Position numbers and translations under genes: made by a program | In this document: positions 10,701 through 21,730 of the stretch, in pieces | How the letters are laid out: every line of letters begins with the position of its first letter | Numbering within the stretch: the first letter of the stretch is position 1 | The notes under the pieces: model-generated | Told to the model about the DNA's origin: nothing | Seen by the model: only the letters and a program-made list of their open reading frames with translations | The model's database searches: none | NCBI GenBank assembly: GCA_020726505.1 | Contig: JAHLEZ010000007.1 | Location: forward strand, 248,001-312,000 | DNA: 64,000 nucleotides | Direction of reading: 5' to 3' | Origin: Leptodontidium sp. MPI-SDFR-AT-0119 | Taxonomy: Eukaryota > Ascomycota > Leotiomycetes > Helotiales > Leptodontidiaceae

Positions 10701-11286
10701 TCGGGAGAATGGCATACAAACGTGACCTGACTCATCCCGATGCTGTCAATGTTGGATACAATGGCGTCGAAGAAGGACTCTGCAATGTTGTTTGGCCTAA
10801 CACTTCTTTCAAGCGGAAGCGAGGAGGTATTCATGCACGAGCTGACGAGTATGGTTTGAGCCCTGTTGTCGTATCCGGGGTGCTTGATCCCACGGCTTCA
10901 TACCAACTGGTGAGTTCAAGCATAATGAGAATGAACTTTGACCGTCCTTGCTGAGACAATCATTAGCCAGCATGTCCTCTGTCCTCTCCGGCTTCGTCTG
11001 CTACCTCATCGTCATCTGTTACCTCGACCCGACAGTCCCCTCGACAGCATCCACACCTGAGCCATTCACCGTACCTGCGTCCACTATTTCCACGCTTGGG
11101 AAACCAACTCCAAGCTCAAGCACTCCCGCATCTCTGAATCCAGATGCCGTTCCTGCAGTCTCGATTCCAACTCCTGTCCCGCCGCGGGTTGTCCTACCAA
11201 CTGCCTTACCTTCCCCTACGTCGACGGAGGACGAAGGGAAGCCCTGCTATGCTCACTGTTACGACAATGGAGACATAATTGGTTGA
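7780..11286 (+). pseudogene. Decayed secreted subtilisin-like protease (S8) gene
   Basis: A signal peptide (MNLIHLLILVSFLTLECGA) and Ser/Thr-rich stretches lead to a subtilase domain. Catalytic Asp lies in FVIDTGINPAHP (GAT 9414-9416), His in NHGSCVASLATG (CAC 9657-9659), the oxyanion Asn in VIAAGNEGED (near 10256-10262), and Ser in PGTSMAAPQIAG (TCT 10490-10492). A Ser/Thr/Pro-rich tail follows. Introns are still visible: 8541-8592, a GC-AG intron 9441-9497 joining AHP to EFAN, and 10910-10966. The frame is broken by a shift near 8150-8190, stops at 8453 (TGA), 8655 (TAG), 9054 (TAG) and 9774 (TAA), scrambled sequence at about 9850-10200, and another shift in the tail near 11000-11040. No functional enzyme can be made. 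In the middle the stops are the only fault, since the flanking frame stays the same, so decay seems fairly recent. Confidence 0.85.
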
Positions 11287-11601
11287 GCCGGGATTTTTGT
11301 GGGATCGTCACGTTATGTTGTCAAGGCATGTCTTTTGCCGCGTTGGATTGTCGTTGAGCCATCCTTTATTTGACTTACTTCTGATGATTTTGCCATTTCA
11401 TCGAGGTGTAGGAGTGGTTTGGGTTATTAGCAACACGCTGTCGTATCTGCAGTGGAAACAACCATGTATTGCACATTCGTTCAATTTCTCTTTTTGTCTG
11501 GGAGTTTGTCAGATTGGTTTCTAGGAATTATAGGCAGTAAATGGGTACGTAGATGATATGCAGTATCTTCGAATTTTTTGATTTTGGGTATCATTCTATT
11601 T
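11287..11601. other. Short intergenic region
   Basis: This 315-base gap lies between the tail of the subtilase pseudogene and the stop codon of TRM1. Probable 3' end sequences only; nothing else is seen. Confidence 0.5.
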
Positions 11602-13710
11602 TCAAGCATGCCCCTTGGCACGAGCCATCGGGCCCCAGTTCTCTCGCGGGTTGAGTTGATACCTAACAAGTTTCTTCTTGTCCTTCTCAGCACCCAATTT
11701 CTCATCGAATACAACCTTAATCTTCTCCTCGGTAGCTGCAGTAGCAGAACCGCCGTTCTGCTCTAAGTCTTTCGGCTTGCCCATCCCCATGATGGCGTAC
11801 CCTGGGGTCTTCTCTCTTAACTTCCCCTCTTTCACTGGCTCCTTCTGTCTCGTCCATTCTCGCATAATCTCCCAGATGACATCCCAAGGTGCATTTGTTT
11901 TGATACTTCCGGGTTTCGTATGGCTTCTTGTGACGAGGTATCCGAGACCTCTGAGAGCTCCACGGATGGAATTCTCAATCGGTGTCACGCAATGGATAAC
12001 CTTTGAGAGGACTGATGGGATGAAGTGGAATGGTGCGGGGTCGAGAGCAGCTGGATCCCATTTCCCAGTTTTGGATGTCGATGTTGGTGAGGTTGGGTCT
12101 TCCTCGATGAATATGCATTCTTCCAGAGCAAGTGTCAGCATGCCCTCGATTCGGGAAGTCGTTTGATAGGTATCCTTCGAGACTTCTGGCAACCCGTCTA
12201 GAATTCTCTTGATAAATTCCGGATCGTGGATGGGCCCAGCATACATGGGTCCAGCGATGTGGGTTCTAGATCCGCAATGCTTACAATTCTCACTAGCACT
12301 TGGCCCTTGTCCATAGACATGCTTCCAGTGATAGCCACCTTTCTTTCCTTCTACCAGCTTATTCTTGCCAACTGTCTGTGTTGTCCATGCTCCACAGCCA
12401 GAGTCGCAGTTGTAGACCACCATTGTCTTCCCAGCGAGGAATTTCACATCGGCAGGTGACTTGTGGATTCGAACAAATACCCGTGCGTAGAAGTCGATGG
12501 ACAGGGAGAGGAGCGGTTCCATGGCCATCCCGTATCTAGCAGCAGATGTTGCGATGGCATTTAGAATAAGACGAAGACCACCTTCGTGTGAGTGTGGCCC
12601 TTTGATTGTTGTTCCGCCGTAAAGGGAATAAGCCTTCTCAGGGTAGCCATTCGATGCCCAAACTCCAGCATCTGTGCAAGTAACGCAAAGAAGTCCACCG
12701 TCATCCCGAACCGCTTGCACTGCGGCATCCAGGAATGGGGCAGCAGTTCCATATGGATCGAGGTCGATGACATTATACTTCAAGCTAGGCTGTGGTCGTC
12801 CCTTTTCATCTCTGCAGTCTTGACCGATCAAGCTGTACATATGTGCCATGGCGTTGCTGGTCACGGCTTTAATTTTGTCCTCCAAACGGTTGTGCTTGAT
12901 GTTCATCTCGATCGTCTTCGTAGCTTCTGGGAGTAGGTCATTCGCAGTGACTGAGGTCGTGAAGGGTATCTCTTGGGCATATCGTAATGCGCGGAGACCG
13001 GTGGCTGATAGAGCATCGAGGATTGTGAATGTGAATTTGCTGGGTGGTGATTCGGGTATATCTTCGTGTTTGGAGGAGTCGGCATCTGTCTTTGCAGTGA
13101 AGACGTCTGGTGCGGCAGTGGAAGTGATTGAGGGGGCATTTGGTTCTGATCCAACAGGTAATGGTTCCGCATCTTTCGTAACACTGTCGCCGTCATCTGT
13201 TGGTTTTGCTTCTGTTGGCGATCCATCCCCCTCCAGCTTCCCCGCTTTCCTCGAGACATCGCCCAATCCCTCCTCTTCGCGCTTGCGCTTCTTTTCCTTA
13301 TTCTTAGCAGCAATCTTTTGCTTATGCCTCTCCACAGATCTCTGCTTCCTTTCCAACAGCTCTTCTCCATATGCCTTGATCGCTAGGACGCTGAGATCTC
13401 GATTGAATTGCTGAATCGGGTTGTAGAATACGGATTGGGGGGTATTTTCGCCTTTTGGCGTCGCTTGCGGTACAGCTGGACCCGAAGCAGGTACGAGGAT
13501 ATGTGCCAGTCCTTCCTTGACAGTTGTATACTCCTTGTCTTCGTGGAGAAGGTGTTGTCCTGCTTCTGGTGAAGCTGAAAGGTCCGGGAGTGACGAAGCC
13601 ATTCTCGCGGTTGAAGAAAGTAGGCGGACCTGGTTTGCGTTCAGTTTCGAGGGCGTCGCAATTGCATATCTCCGCCCGAGACTCCAAGTTAATTTCCAAA
13701 ATGCTTGCAT
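11602..13710 (-). CDS. TRM1: tRNA (guanine-26-N2)-dimethyltransferase
   Basis: Intronless 702-residue protein that uses S-adenosylmethionine to make N2,N2-dimethylguanosine at position 26 of nuclear and mitochondrial tRNAs. Class I methyltransferase blocks are clear: DALSATGLRALRYAQEIP, TANDLLPEATKTIEMN and NVIDLDPYGTAAPFLDAA. The C-terminal half holds a zinc-binding region with CDSGCGAW and CKHCGSRTHIAGP. A lysine-rich, acidic insert (KNKEKKRKREEE and following) probably carries the nuclear signal. The N-terminus MQAFWKLTWSLGRRYAIATP is basic and amphipathic like a mitochondrial presequence, and a second in-frame ATG at 13602 (residue 37, MASSLPDLS) would give a form without it. This mirrors yeast TRM1, where two starts serve two compartments. 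It is longer than the yeast protein because of the insert. Identification is firm; dual start use is inferred. Confidence 0.93.
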   Translation of the reverse strand: MQAFWKLTWSLGRRYAIATPSKLNANQVRLLSSTARMASSLPDLSASPEAGQHLLHEDKEYTTVKEGLAHILVPASGPAVPQATPKGENTPQSVFYNPIQQFNRDLSVLAIKAYGEELLERKQRSVERHKQKIAAKNKEKKRKREEEGLGDVSRKAGKLEGDGSPTEAKPTDDGDSVTKDAEPLPVGSEPNAPSITSTAAPDVFTAKTDADSSKHEDIPESPPSKFTFTILDALSATGLRALRYAQEIPFTTSVTANDLLPEATKTIEMNIKHNRLEDKIKAVTSNAMAHMYSLIGQDCRDEKGRPQPSLKYNVIDLDPYGTAAPFLDAAVQAVRDDGGLLCVTCTDAGVWASNGYPEKAYSLYGGTTIKGPHSHEGGLRLILNAIATSAARYGMAMEPLLSLSIDFYARVFVRIHKSPADVKFLAGKTMVVYNCDSGCGAWTTQTVGKNKLVEGKKGGYHWKHVYGQGPSASENCKHCGSRTHIAGPMYAGPIHDPEFIKRILDGLPEVSKDTYQTTSRIEGMLTLALEECIFIEEDPTSPTSTSKTGKWDPAALDPAPFHFIPSVLSKVIHCVTPIENSIRGALRGLGYLVTRSHTKPGSIKTNAPWDVIWEIMREWTRQKEPVKEGKLREKTPGYAIMGMGKPKDLEQNGGSATAATEEKIKVVFDEKLGAEKDKKKLVRYQLNPRENWGPMARAKGHA

Positions 13711-16381
13711 GCGCGGTGACTGAATGATGGCAGTTTGGTGGTGACTTGACTCGATCGAAGAGAAAAATAAGGTAAACTGCCGGGCGGTGTCCTAATCCAG
13801 CTACGCCAAGTTGAAATTAGTGCTCAAGCTGCTTCCCTTCCCCTTCTGAGATCAACAACACCAAGCCCGCCATCCTTGGAACAAGCTTTTATGATGCCTG
13901 GGCTGCAGATGTGGCTTATTTTCTCTTACCTTTCACAGCTTTTTCATATTTGACACGGTACGAAGACAGTGGGATATTTCAAAAGTTCGTCAACCTAATC
14001 TAGCCAACCAATTGCCTTTACCTGCGAGATATTTCGACGGATCCAGACATACCTACCTGTTCTCGTTTCGTTATCGTGGTGTCGGTGATCGTGCAGTTTT
14101 CCTTCCCAGCTCTGTGGCCTGTCTAGAAATGCTCACGGGGACTGTCAAGATGCTGGGGCAACCTCGTCAATTACCAGATTCCATCGAATCAAAGACTGAC
14201 GAGAATTGGTCAATGATTTCTATCCCATGTACTGTACTGCATACCAAACATCTACTGTATGCAGATATCTACAGACATCACGACAACTTTGACTGCATTT
14301 CGCATCCCAGCTGGCTACATACGGGCCAGCTTACAGGATATACCACTCTCAAAAATTAACAGGCTGTGTTTCTTTTTTTTTTTTTTTTTTGGTTTCCTTG
14401 ACAAATTTACTACGCCTTTCTAAAACTCCTATGGGCCAGGCCCATCCCGTCGCCAAATCTATTCAATACTGCATCAGGCCAAGCATATCGAGCTGCTTGG
14501 CAAAATCCTTTTGGTCCGTCGACGAAACGACTTCTGGATGGAGGATTATACCGAACTTTCGTTTGGCCTTCGAGTTCCAAGATACGATATTAGCGGGGTT
14601 GTCGTTTGGTGCGCCGCTCGGCCATACCACGGAAAGCTACTGTTGGTACTTACGAAGCTATCTATCGCCCTTTAACGGCGTAGTTAGACTTGAAAAAGTT
14701 TGCATGTGAGGCAATTTTGAAGTTAGGGCGACGACTACTGCAATTGATTCAGCTCCTGGTACTCTATCGCACTACTAATACCTGGGTCCTAAAAACACAG
14801 TTTGACAGTTGATAAGTCGACGGCAGCTTAGGGCTCCCGGTTTCCGTAGCACGAGGGAATTGCGCTACACTTCGCACGACGGAAGGAATCCATCCCATCG
14901 TGGCACCGTTACATTTGAAACCTCCAAGATCGCCGTCGTTTCTACCTGCCTATTCGGCAGGCAAGAGGATGGAAAATCTTCGTGATAAGCAGCTGCACAT
15001 GCAAATCAAGCATACGAAGTATATACAAACTTTGTTAGTAGTGGACGTCTGTCGGTAGTTGACGGTCCTCAGACCTTCTTATGCGCCTTGCGAGCAGGAT
15101 CTGAAGGTTATTGTTTACATGTGCATCGATATCCCTCAATTGTCACAGGCTTCTTACGTCAAAAGAAGGATCTCACCTCAGACTTTTCGTCCCTCATTCT
15201 CCCCTCTCCCCCTCTCCCCCTCGCCCCCTCCCTCTACCATCTTCTCCCCGCCTTCCTTCCATTCCACGCAATGTCTATGCAGTCAGTAGGTCGCATGTCC
15301 CGCAGTCAATCCCCCGTCCATCCCAGCTGAGCCGGCCCAGCCTATTGGCCAGAGGCGGATATTGCTTATTCCTCGCCCTCGAAAACTGGGCCCACGAGAA
15401 ATAACTTGGCTGCATCTGCAAATGCATCTCTCCATGCCCCCTGGTGCCCACAATCGAATGAAAATCCGGAGATGCCGTCTAATACAGGACACAAGCCGAA
15501 TGCAGCCAAACACAGCCAGACACACAGCCCTCAGACATCGCGGGGGCTACCCTTGAGCCCTCCGCACCATCGTGCAGCGACCCTTGCAGCGTGTAGCCTC
15601 ATTCGTTGCGTGCGCCGGGATTGCCTCGGCCAGCTAGATCATTTCCAGCCGTCTCTGACATCTGATTTTTCACCGATGCCAACGATCTCTTTCCCATGCG
15701 AAGATTACGGGGAGGCGTTTTTAACTTCAGCCATCAGAGCGACTTGAACGGCTTGTGTTTGCTGTTTCTTTCTATTTAAGATCTCACTTGGAGATTGTTT
15801 ACTGTGGCAATTGACAACTTAGCCCGCCTCGCCTCAGCTGCGTGCGTTGCCCCTGAGCTTGTACTTCCACAATGCCTTGCCACCTCGAGTAATACGGGGA
15901 GATGCATTCCAAGCAAAGTAAAAGACGCAAGGGACACAGAAGGACAGGACCAATCCCTACTCTGGACCTTCGGGATCACATGCAACGCGGAGGAGTTACC
16001 TCAATGGTTTTGCCTCCTCGATCGTGGTGTCCACCTGTGCCCACCTTCCTTCTCCTTTAGCTGGAGTGCAGCCGTGCTACAGAGACGAGACCCAGAGACC
16101 CATGACGGAGACCCATTCATTCATTTTCTAGGGTCCGGTCCCCAAATCCCAATCCATCCCCAGATTTCTTCATAACAGGTTCAGGTCCACCTGCTCCAGT
16201 GCTCCAGCTTTCGCTTCTTTAGATTTTCACTTCTTTGTATCCTCTTCGTCAACTGACGTAGTGCTTCTTCTTTGTGCTTCCTCCGCAGCACCTATTAAAG
16301 CTGGTTTCCTCCTCCCGCCGCATCATTCCCTTGATCCCTGCATATATATTTGTATTTGTTTCGACGGTCTAGCTTTTCAAG
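13711..16381. other. Long intergenic region with low-complexity tracts
   Basis: 2.7 kb between TRM1 and the DUF3712 gene. It holds a run of about 20 T at 14371-14391, a strong C/T-rich tract at 15195-15245, and the presumed promoter and leader of the downstream gene (pyrimidine-rich 16190-16300, TATATATTTG near 16342-16351). Open frames at 14012-14359, 14389-14709 and 15406-15747 lack motifs and are not called. Confidence 0.5.
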
Positions 16382-17688
16382 ATGTCGACTCCAATGACCC
16401 AAGAGGGCTCTACAGACAAGAACTTCCAGGGTACAAATTATCAGCAACAAGAATATGTTATCAAGCGTACTTTCGGCCAGAAGGCAAAGAGGCATTGTGC
16501 CAAATTTTGGTGGCTTCATCTGATCATTTTCTGTCTGGTCTTCTTGACCGTTGCACTGCTTGTGTAAGCATCCAATCCGAGGAGTCTCGTTTTGAAGCTG
16601 GTATTGACAGTCTTCACAGCGTTTACGTCGGCATGCCCAAGATCGCACAACACCAAGTCGATGACTCTCATCTCGAGTTTAGAGAAGCGTTCTTCCTCAA
16701 CCCTACGCCGGAGTCGGTTGAAGTGACGCAGAAGGCCGTTCTACACAACCCCAGCACCTTCACACCAACATTGGATCCCTTCGCAGCCGATCTCTTTCTG
16801 GTCACCGCTGGTACCTATGCCTCAGTCTCAATGTTGACTCTACCAATGCCTGGCATTCATGCGAAGAAGGCAACTAATGCCAGCATCGACAATCAAGTCA
16901 TTAAAATTAACAATGTGGATGCGCTCGGAGACTACGCTGTTGCAGTCATGAACAACGAAAACATCACCACTGCATTGGTCGGCAGGACGAAACTGCACCT
17001 TGGCAAACTTCCCACCCAGAAGATCAAGTTCAACTCTACGTCCACCTACAAAAGTAAATTTTAATTTTCTATGATATCGGATCTGGAAGCTGACAAGTCT
17101 AGCTCTCAACTCATTGAAGGGTTTCAATACCACAGATGTCCTCATCAATCCGCTAGCCGACGCCGGTACTCCCAACTTGAGCGGAAATGCCTTCATTCCC
17201 AACCCATCCCTCATGACTATCGAGATGGTAAGATCTCCCAAGCCCTTCTATGAAATCAGATCACGCACTTCGTACTAACCTAACACAGGGCAACGTCTCT
17301 CTGACGCTCTCGGTCCCCATCAAGAATGTCGATACCATCGTCGGTAACGCCACAATCCTGAACTTCAAGCTCGTCCCAGGCGACAACAAGCTCCCAATGT
17401 TCGGCATCATCGACAACACGAAGGTTTTTCCCGCCTTGGTCGGCGGAAAGGTTAACATGACCATCATCGGACAAAACGCTACCTACAATGGCCAACATCT
17501 GACCTACTACGTTAGTCTCCCACCCCAAGCTTCATGGTCCAGACCATCAGTGACGTTTACTGACCCCCAAATAGGAGAAGGCCCTACGCAGCAACGTTCT
17601 CGTCTTAGAGATGAACGTCCAACAAATCCTCGCTGACAGCACGGCGGCTGCGAGAGCGGCCTCGAACTCGACATCGACTGCTACATAG
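16382..17688 (+). CDS. DUF3712-type membrane-anchored protein
   Basis: Five exons: 16382-16563, 16611-17053, 17103-17227, 17289-17510, 17575-17688, giving 361 residues; all four introns are GT-AG and phases match. A short cytosolic N-terminus precedes one membrane helix (WWLHLIIFCLVFLTVALLV, about residues 41-60). The rest is a repeated beta-rich region with N-glycosylation sites (NAS, NIT, NTT, NAT) and blocks such as NPLADAGTPNLSGNAF and GNVSLTLSVPIKNVDTIVGN, typical of the fungal DUF3712 family related to LEA-like folds. Topology suggests type II orientation with the large domain in the lumen or outside, possibly the vacuole or cell surface. Molecular function is unknown for the family. 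The ending (AAARAASNSTSTAT) is low complexity. Confidence 0.82.
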
Positions 17689-18978
17689 ACAGATAGCCTT
17701 GAGGGCTTGGGGACTGGCGTTCTTTTGCTTTTTTTTTCCGCGTCTGTGATAAACCCAGAATGGAAATATTATACTACAGGATAGACACGACAAGATATTA
17801 GATATAATGTTTGCAATCGTGGAAAGGTGTCGTTTGCTCTGACGTTGTGAGGAAGTGACGTGAGCGAGGTTGGGTTTAGACGCGAGGTAGCCAGCCAGCA
17901 GTCACATTTGAATACCAAGGTGGAGTGTGGTGGTTCCGGCTGGTGGGCGGCGATACCCTCGTTTGCAAGTATGTAGGTTGAGAATACTAAAATCCAACCT
18001 AGCGCTCAACTGCATTTATCGTCATCTCGTTTGCTAGAGTCATTTCTTTGTTCACTGTGTTAAAGTGACATCAGGTTTTGTTTCCCACCCCACCCACATT
18101 GGCTAGTTTTTCCCAATTCTCCTCCATTTACCAACCAAATAGACAATTCCCAACATCACCCCAAAACTCATCATTCCTTTATTCAACTTTCTTGGTCCGG
18201 TGTGGTAGTAGTACATCACCCAACCTTCAAAAGTCAAGGTCTAGATGTATCAACTTTTCTGCGGAATTTTTTTTTTGGGTGTACTTGTGTAGTAACCTGT
18301 GTAGTTAGTTAGTGGATTAGCTACTTTCAGGTAGCTTGCATCGATCTCGGATCTATCCAGTAGTGGCGGGTCATAAGTAGCGTGGTGCGCTTCTTGGGTG
18401 GTGGTGGTGGTGTACTTTGGTACTGGTTTGCGCTACGTGTACCATAGTTCGCTTGGTCCTGTATTTGCTGCTCTCTGGCTGGCTGGCTGGCTGGCTTGCG
18501 ATTTTTCTTTGGGGTGGGGTTTTCGAATATAAAAATGGGCTGCACTACACTGTTGCTTGATAGTCGTTCGATGGCTTGGATGAGTGCTCCATGCTTCGAG
18601 CGCTTCGAAGCAGGTGCTTTGTGGGCTGAGCCTGGCGCCTCAAAGCAAGAGCGGAGGGCTCTTGTCCATATGGTTACACAACAGAGGCAGGGCGAGGCTA
18701 TCCTCGAAAGGGCAATTCGGTGAAGTATGTTTCTGATGATGAGTATGGCCAATGAGATTTCACGGCGGAAAGCCACTCCAGCCTCACCACATCACCAGAG
18801 GATTTTCGACTCTCTCCAACCTCGATGAGGCTTGTTGAAGTTGAACATAAATATCTCGGTCTTCTCTCGCTGTTTGTTGGCCTTGTTCACTTCTTCAACG
18901 TCTTTCGATTGTTTCGTTCGTCTGCTTCCACTCATTATTTTGACTGCTGTCGCCGCCCAGCTTTGCCCTTCCATCACG
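17689..18978. other. Intergenic region
   Basis: 1.3 kb between two plus-strand genes. It contains a GGCT microsatellite (about 18476-18496), a run of T near 18267-18276, a GGTGGTGGTGGTG run near 18398-18412 and the presumed leader of the zinc-cluster gene. Open frames here (for example minus 18776-18327) are low complexity and are not called. Confidence 0.5.
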
Positions 18979-20792
18979 ATGCCTCAGTCAAAGTCGAAAA
19001 CCATGCCCGCTGCGCAGAAAGAAGGGCAGCATTCATTCAGAATCTCCAAACCCACCATAAACACTCGCAAACGAGCAAAATTCGATGGCAAGCGACGAGA
19101 GGAAGTGAAGGCTGTCAGAAACAGGCGTAGCTGTCTGCGATGCTCCCTTCTCAAGATCAAGGTTAGTCTTCACCAGCTTCAAGATAGTGGAGCCGGGATC
19201 AAATGGAGCTGATCTTTAAAGTGTTCGGATGATGAACTCTGCACCACTTGTGAACAACTTTCATTTGTGACACGCAAGCATGAGAAGCAAACTCTGTCTT
19301 TCTGTGGATGTATCAGGACACGACTCAGTGAAGTCAGTGTTTTCGAAGTTTGTAAGTATCAAATTCGTCCCTGTGAAGCGCCAAGCGAGTTGATACTGGC
19401 TAGATATTGCTTCGTCAAGAGCTTCAAAAATTGGAAACGAGAAAATCATCGCGCCAACACTCGCCAGTATCTCTCTCGAGTTCGGATCTCAAGTGACTGA
19501 CTTGGGACTTGGGAGCTCTCGTTGACGATATTGTCGACTGGCTCAACAATCCGCGGCTTTCTAAAACCAGTAAAGTCGGCACACTATCATCTCCTCGGTT
19601 CCTGGAGCTTGTCAGTGAATCGAGCGGCCCAAAGGCAGGTAGTTTGTTCCAGCAGATGATCTACGCCATCTCTCGAGCCTACACAAGAGACAATGAATCA
19701 CTTCTCACAACCGAGGAGCTTCATCAATTCGGTTCGATGGCTGGGCACGATTTCCTAGCATATCTGGACGAGAAGCTGAAACCTACGTCGCTGGCTAGAT
19801 GCTCACACAGTGAAATGCGTGTATTGTTTCTCTGGGTATTTGGAACAATACTCGCGGTCGGATACGCTGAGCCCAGTTCCGGTACAACTATGCAGGAACA
19901 TGCGTCGACCTTCAAATCCATACAGAACCATCTGTGCCAAATTCTCGCTCATTATTTAATCTTCTTGGGATCTCAGCTTGATCTACCCATCAAAACAGGC
20001 ACAGATCAATTCCTGCTTGAAGCCGCACCCACGAGATGGTATCGAGAGGGACAGTTTGTGTGGAACTCTCCGAATTGCGGTTCCTCGTTTCCACCAACGT
20101 CCAACTCGATCTTCTATTCACAACATGACAGCTCTTCGAAGCTTTGGCTGGAGGAAGCAACCTCGAACTTTCATGGAGATGGAGACCAGGAGCCTAATTT
20201 TGAGGAAATACTCGCCCCAATCACGACCTGTGAAGACAGTCACAGCCAAGGACGGCTATTAGAGCCGGAACTTTGTGATTTTGATCCAAAAGGCTTGTGC
20301 ATGCAGGAATCAGGCGTCCATTCCCCCACATACGATCATCGTTTTGATTTGGGCGAAGGAATTGCGAGCCACCAAGAATATTCGACCCCTAGTGGAAGAG
20401 ACGAGATTTCTACTTGGCCTTTCCAGCAGAACGGCGTCCAAGCGAATGGTTCAATGCTCCATGGGAATTCCGCAACGGCGCAGCTATTTTCTTCTGGAAA
20501 CCACGGAGGCACAAATACAAGCCAGTCAGCCACAAATATGCATAAAGGTTGCCATTCCGTTTCGAGCCCATATCTTCCAAGGCCCAGGAACTCTGAAGTC
20601 CAATCTCCAGGGGGGGAGCCAACCATTTCAGGGAAGTGCCATGTTCTAGATTCAGAATATCTATGGGATGGCTGCATTGAGTGCGGCGGATCATTGTCCT
20701 CTTCTTCTAATTGCGATGCATACCCCTACCGTTCCGAGGACGAGGAATTCGAGGAAGAATCTAATGCAGAGACGCAATTTCTGCTTGTTTAA
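18979..20792 (+). CDS. Zinc-cluster (Zn2Cys6-like) transcription factor
   Basis: Four exons: 18979-19161, 19222-19351, 19404-19466, 19516-20792, giving 550 residues with consistent phases. The start MPQSKSKTMPAAQK leads into a basic region (NTRKRAKFDGKRREE) and then RSCLRCSLLKIK, continued across intron 1 as CSDDELCTTCEQL. The spacing is C-x2-C-x6-C-x5-C-x2-C, and a further Cys lies in FCGCIRTRLSE. This is the variant seen in some fungal regulators rather than the Gal4 pattern. Intron 3 (49 bp, CTGAC branch) removes an in-frame TGA at 19495 and restores the frame to LVDDIVDWLNN. The remainder is Ser/Asn/Gln-rich with acidic patches near the end (EDEEFEEESNAE), possibly activating. It should bind DNA in the nucleus. 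Targets are unknown; no obvious metabolic cluster adjoins it. Confidence 0.78.
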
Positions 20793-21730
20793 CGGCCTGA
20801 ATTCCTGATTTCTGTCAGGTTTTCTTATGTTCTTCCTTCAACAAGACTACTTACTGGCTGTTAGGGGCCGACTCGCTTCTGCATGATCCGCTCCTTTGCA
20901 TTGGCGATTCGCAACTGATGTGTGTTTGCTATATATATTTCAAGTTCAAGAAGTAGATGGTAGATTTCGTTAGTAATTGATGCCTACTTTATCCTGGAAA
21001 AGACCCTGTTGAACAGTTTTTCTTAAATGTATTGGAAAACAAAGTACCGAATTCTCCCCGTGAACTTGACAAATCAACAAACAAGAAAAACAAGACTTAA
21101 GTTGGAAATGATTGGATTTTTTTTTTTTTTGCAAATAATGTAAAAGAATGGCATTAAATATATTTGAACTTAAAGAGGAAGTGATTATATTATACGATTA
21201 TTTGTGTACTGTTAAATGTGGCCCTACTTACTCGCGCTAATATTAACTTCCGTTGTATTCGGAGTTGTCTTTTTGAAAAGACAATCCAAATGTAAAGTAG
21301 GCTAGTAATTTCTCGTCGGCCTCTTCTCAACCACAGTCATATTTTCTTCGGTACTGAATTTACTCCAGAATACGGTTCCACCTCTTTTGACGATACTTCG
21401 GGCTCACGCCCACAGTGGATTAATCGTACTTTGAAATGGTGAGGGGTAAAAAAATTAGCGAGGTACTGATATTGACGAGGTCCTGATAAACCACGTTACG
21501 CATTAAATATTAGTAGTCGCTACTTAGGGGAACAATTTAAGCTTTACTGCTATAGTAGTAGGCGCAGTTAATACTGAGTGGCATGCTCGATAAATTTACG
21601 ATCAAAAATTCGCGAGGCTGGAAAACCGCGTTTTCGCACTAGTTATTGGTAGAGTTGTTCAACATCGGGCTCGGTCAGTCCCAGCGCGTGACCGCATTCA
21701 AGCCATCACGGCGTGCCAGCTGAAAACAAC
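20793..21730. other. AT-rich intergenic region
   Basis: About 940 bases, visibly AT-rich at 20930-21350, with an A/T homopolymer (T11) near 21119-21130. No coding frame, RNA gene or repeat is recognised. Confidence 0.5.

Noticed and set aside
7780..11286. Firm claim of repeat-induced point mutation
   Set aside because: Some stops fit C-to-T change, but no intact copy is available here for comparison, and two HET stops (TGG to TGA, Tyr to TAG) do not fit the usual context.
14012..14709. Two adjoining plus-strand open frames of 115 and 106 codons
   Set aside because: No motif, start context or splice link; interrupted by a T-run; likely chance frames.
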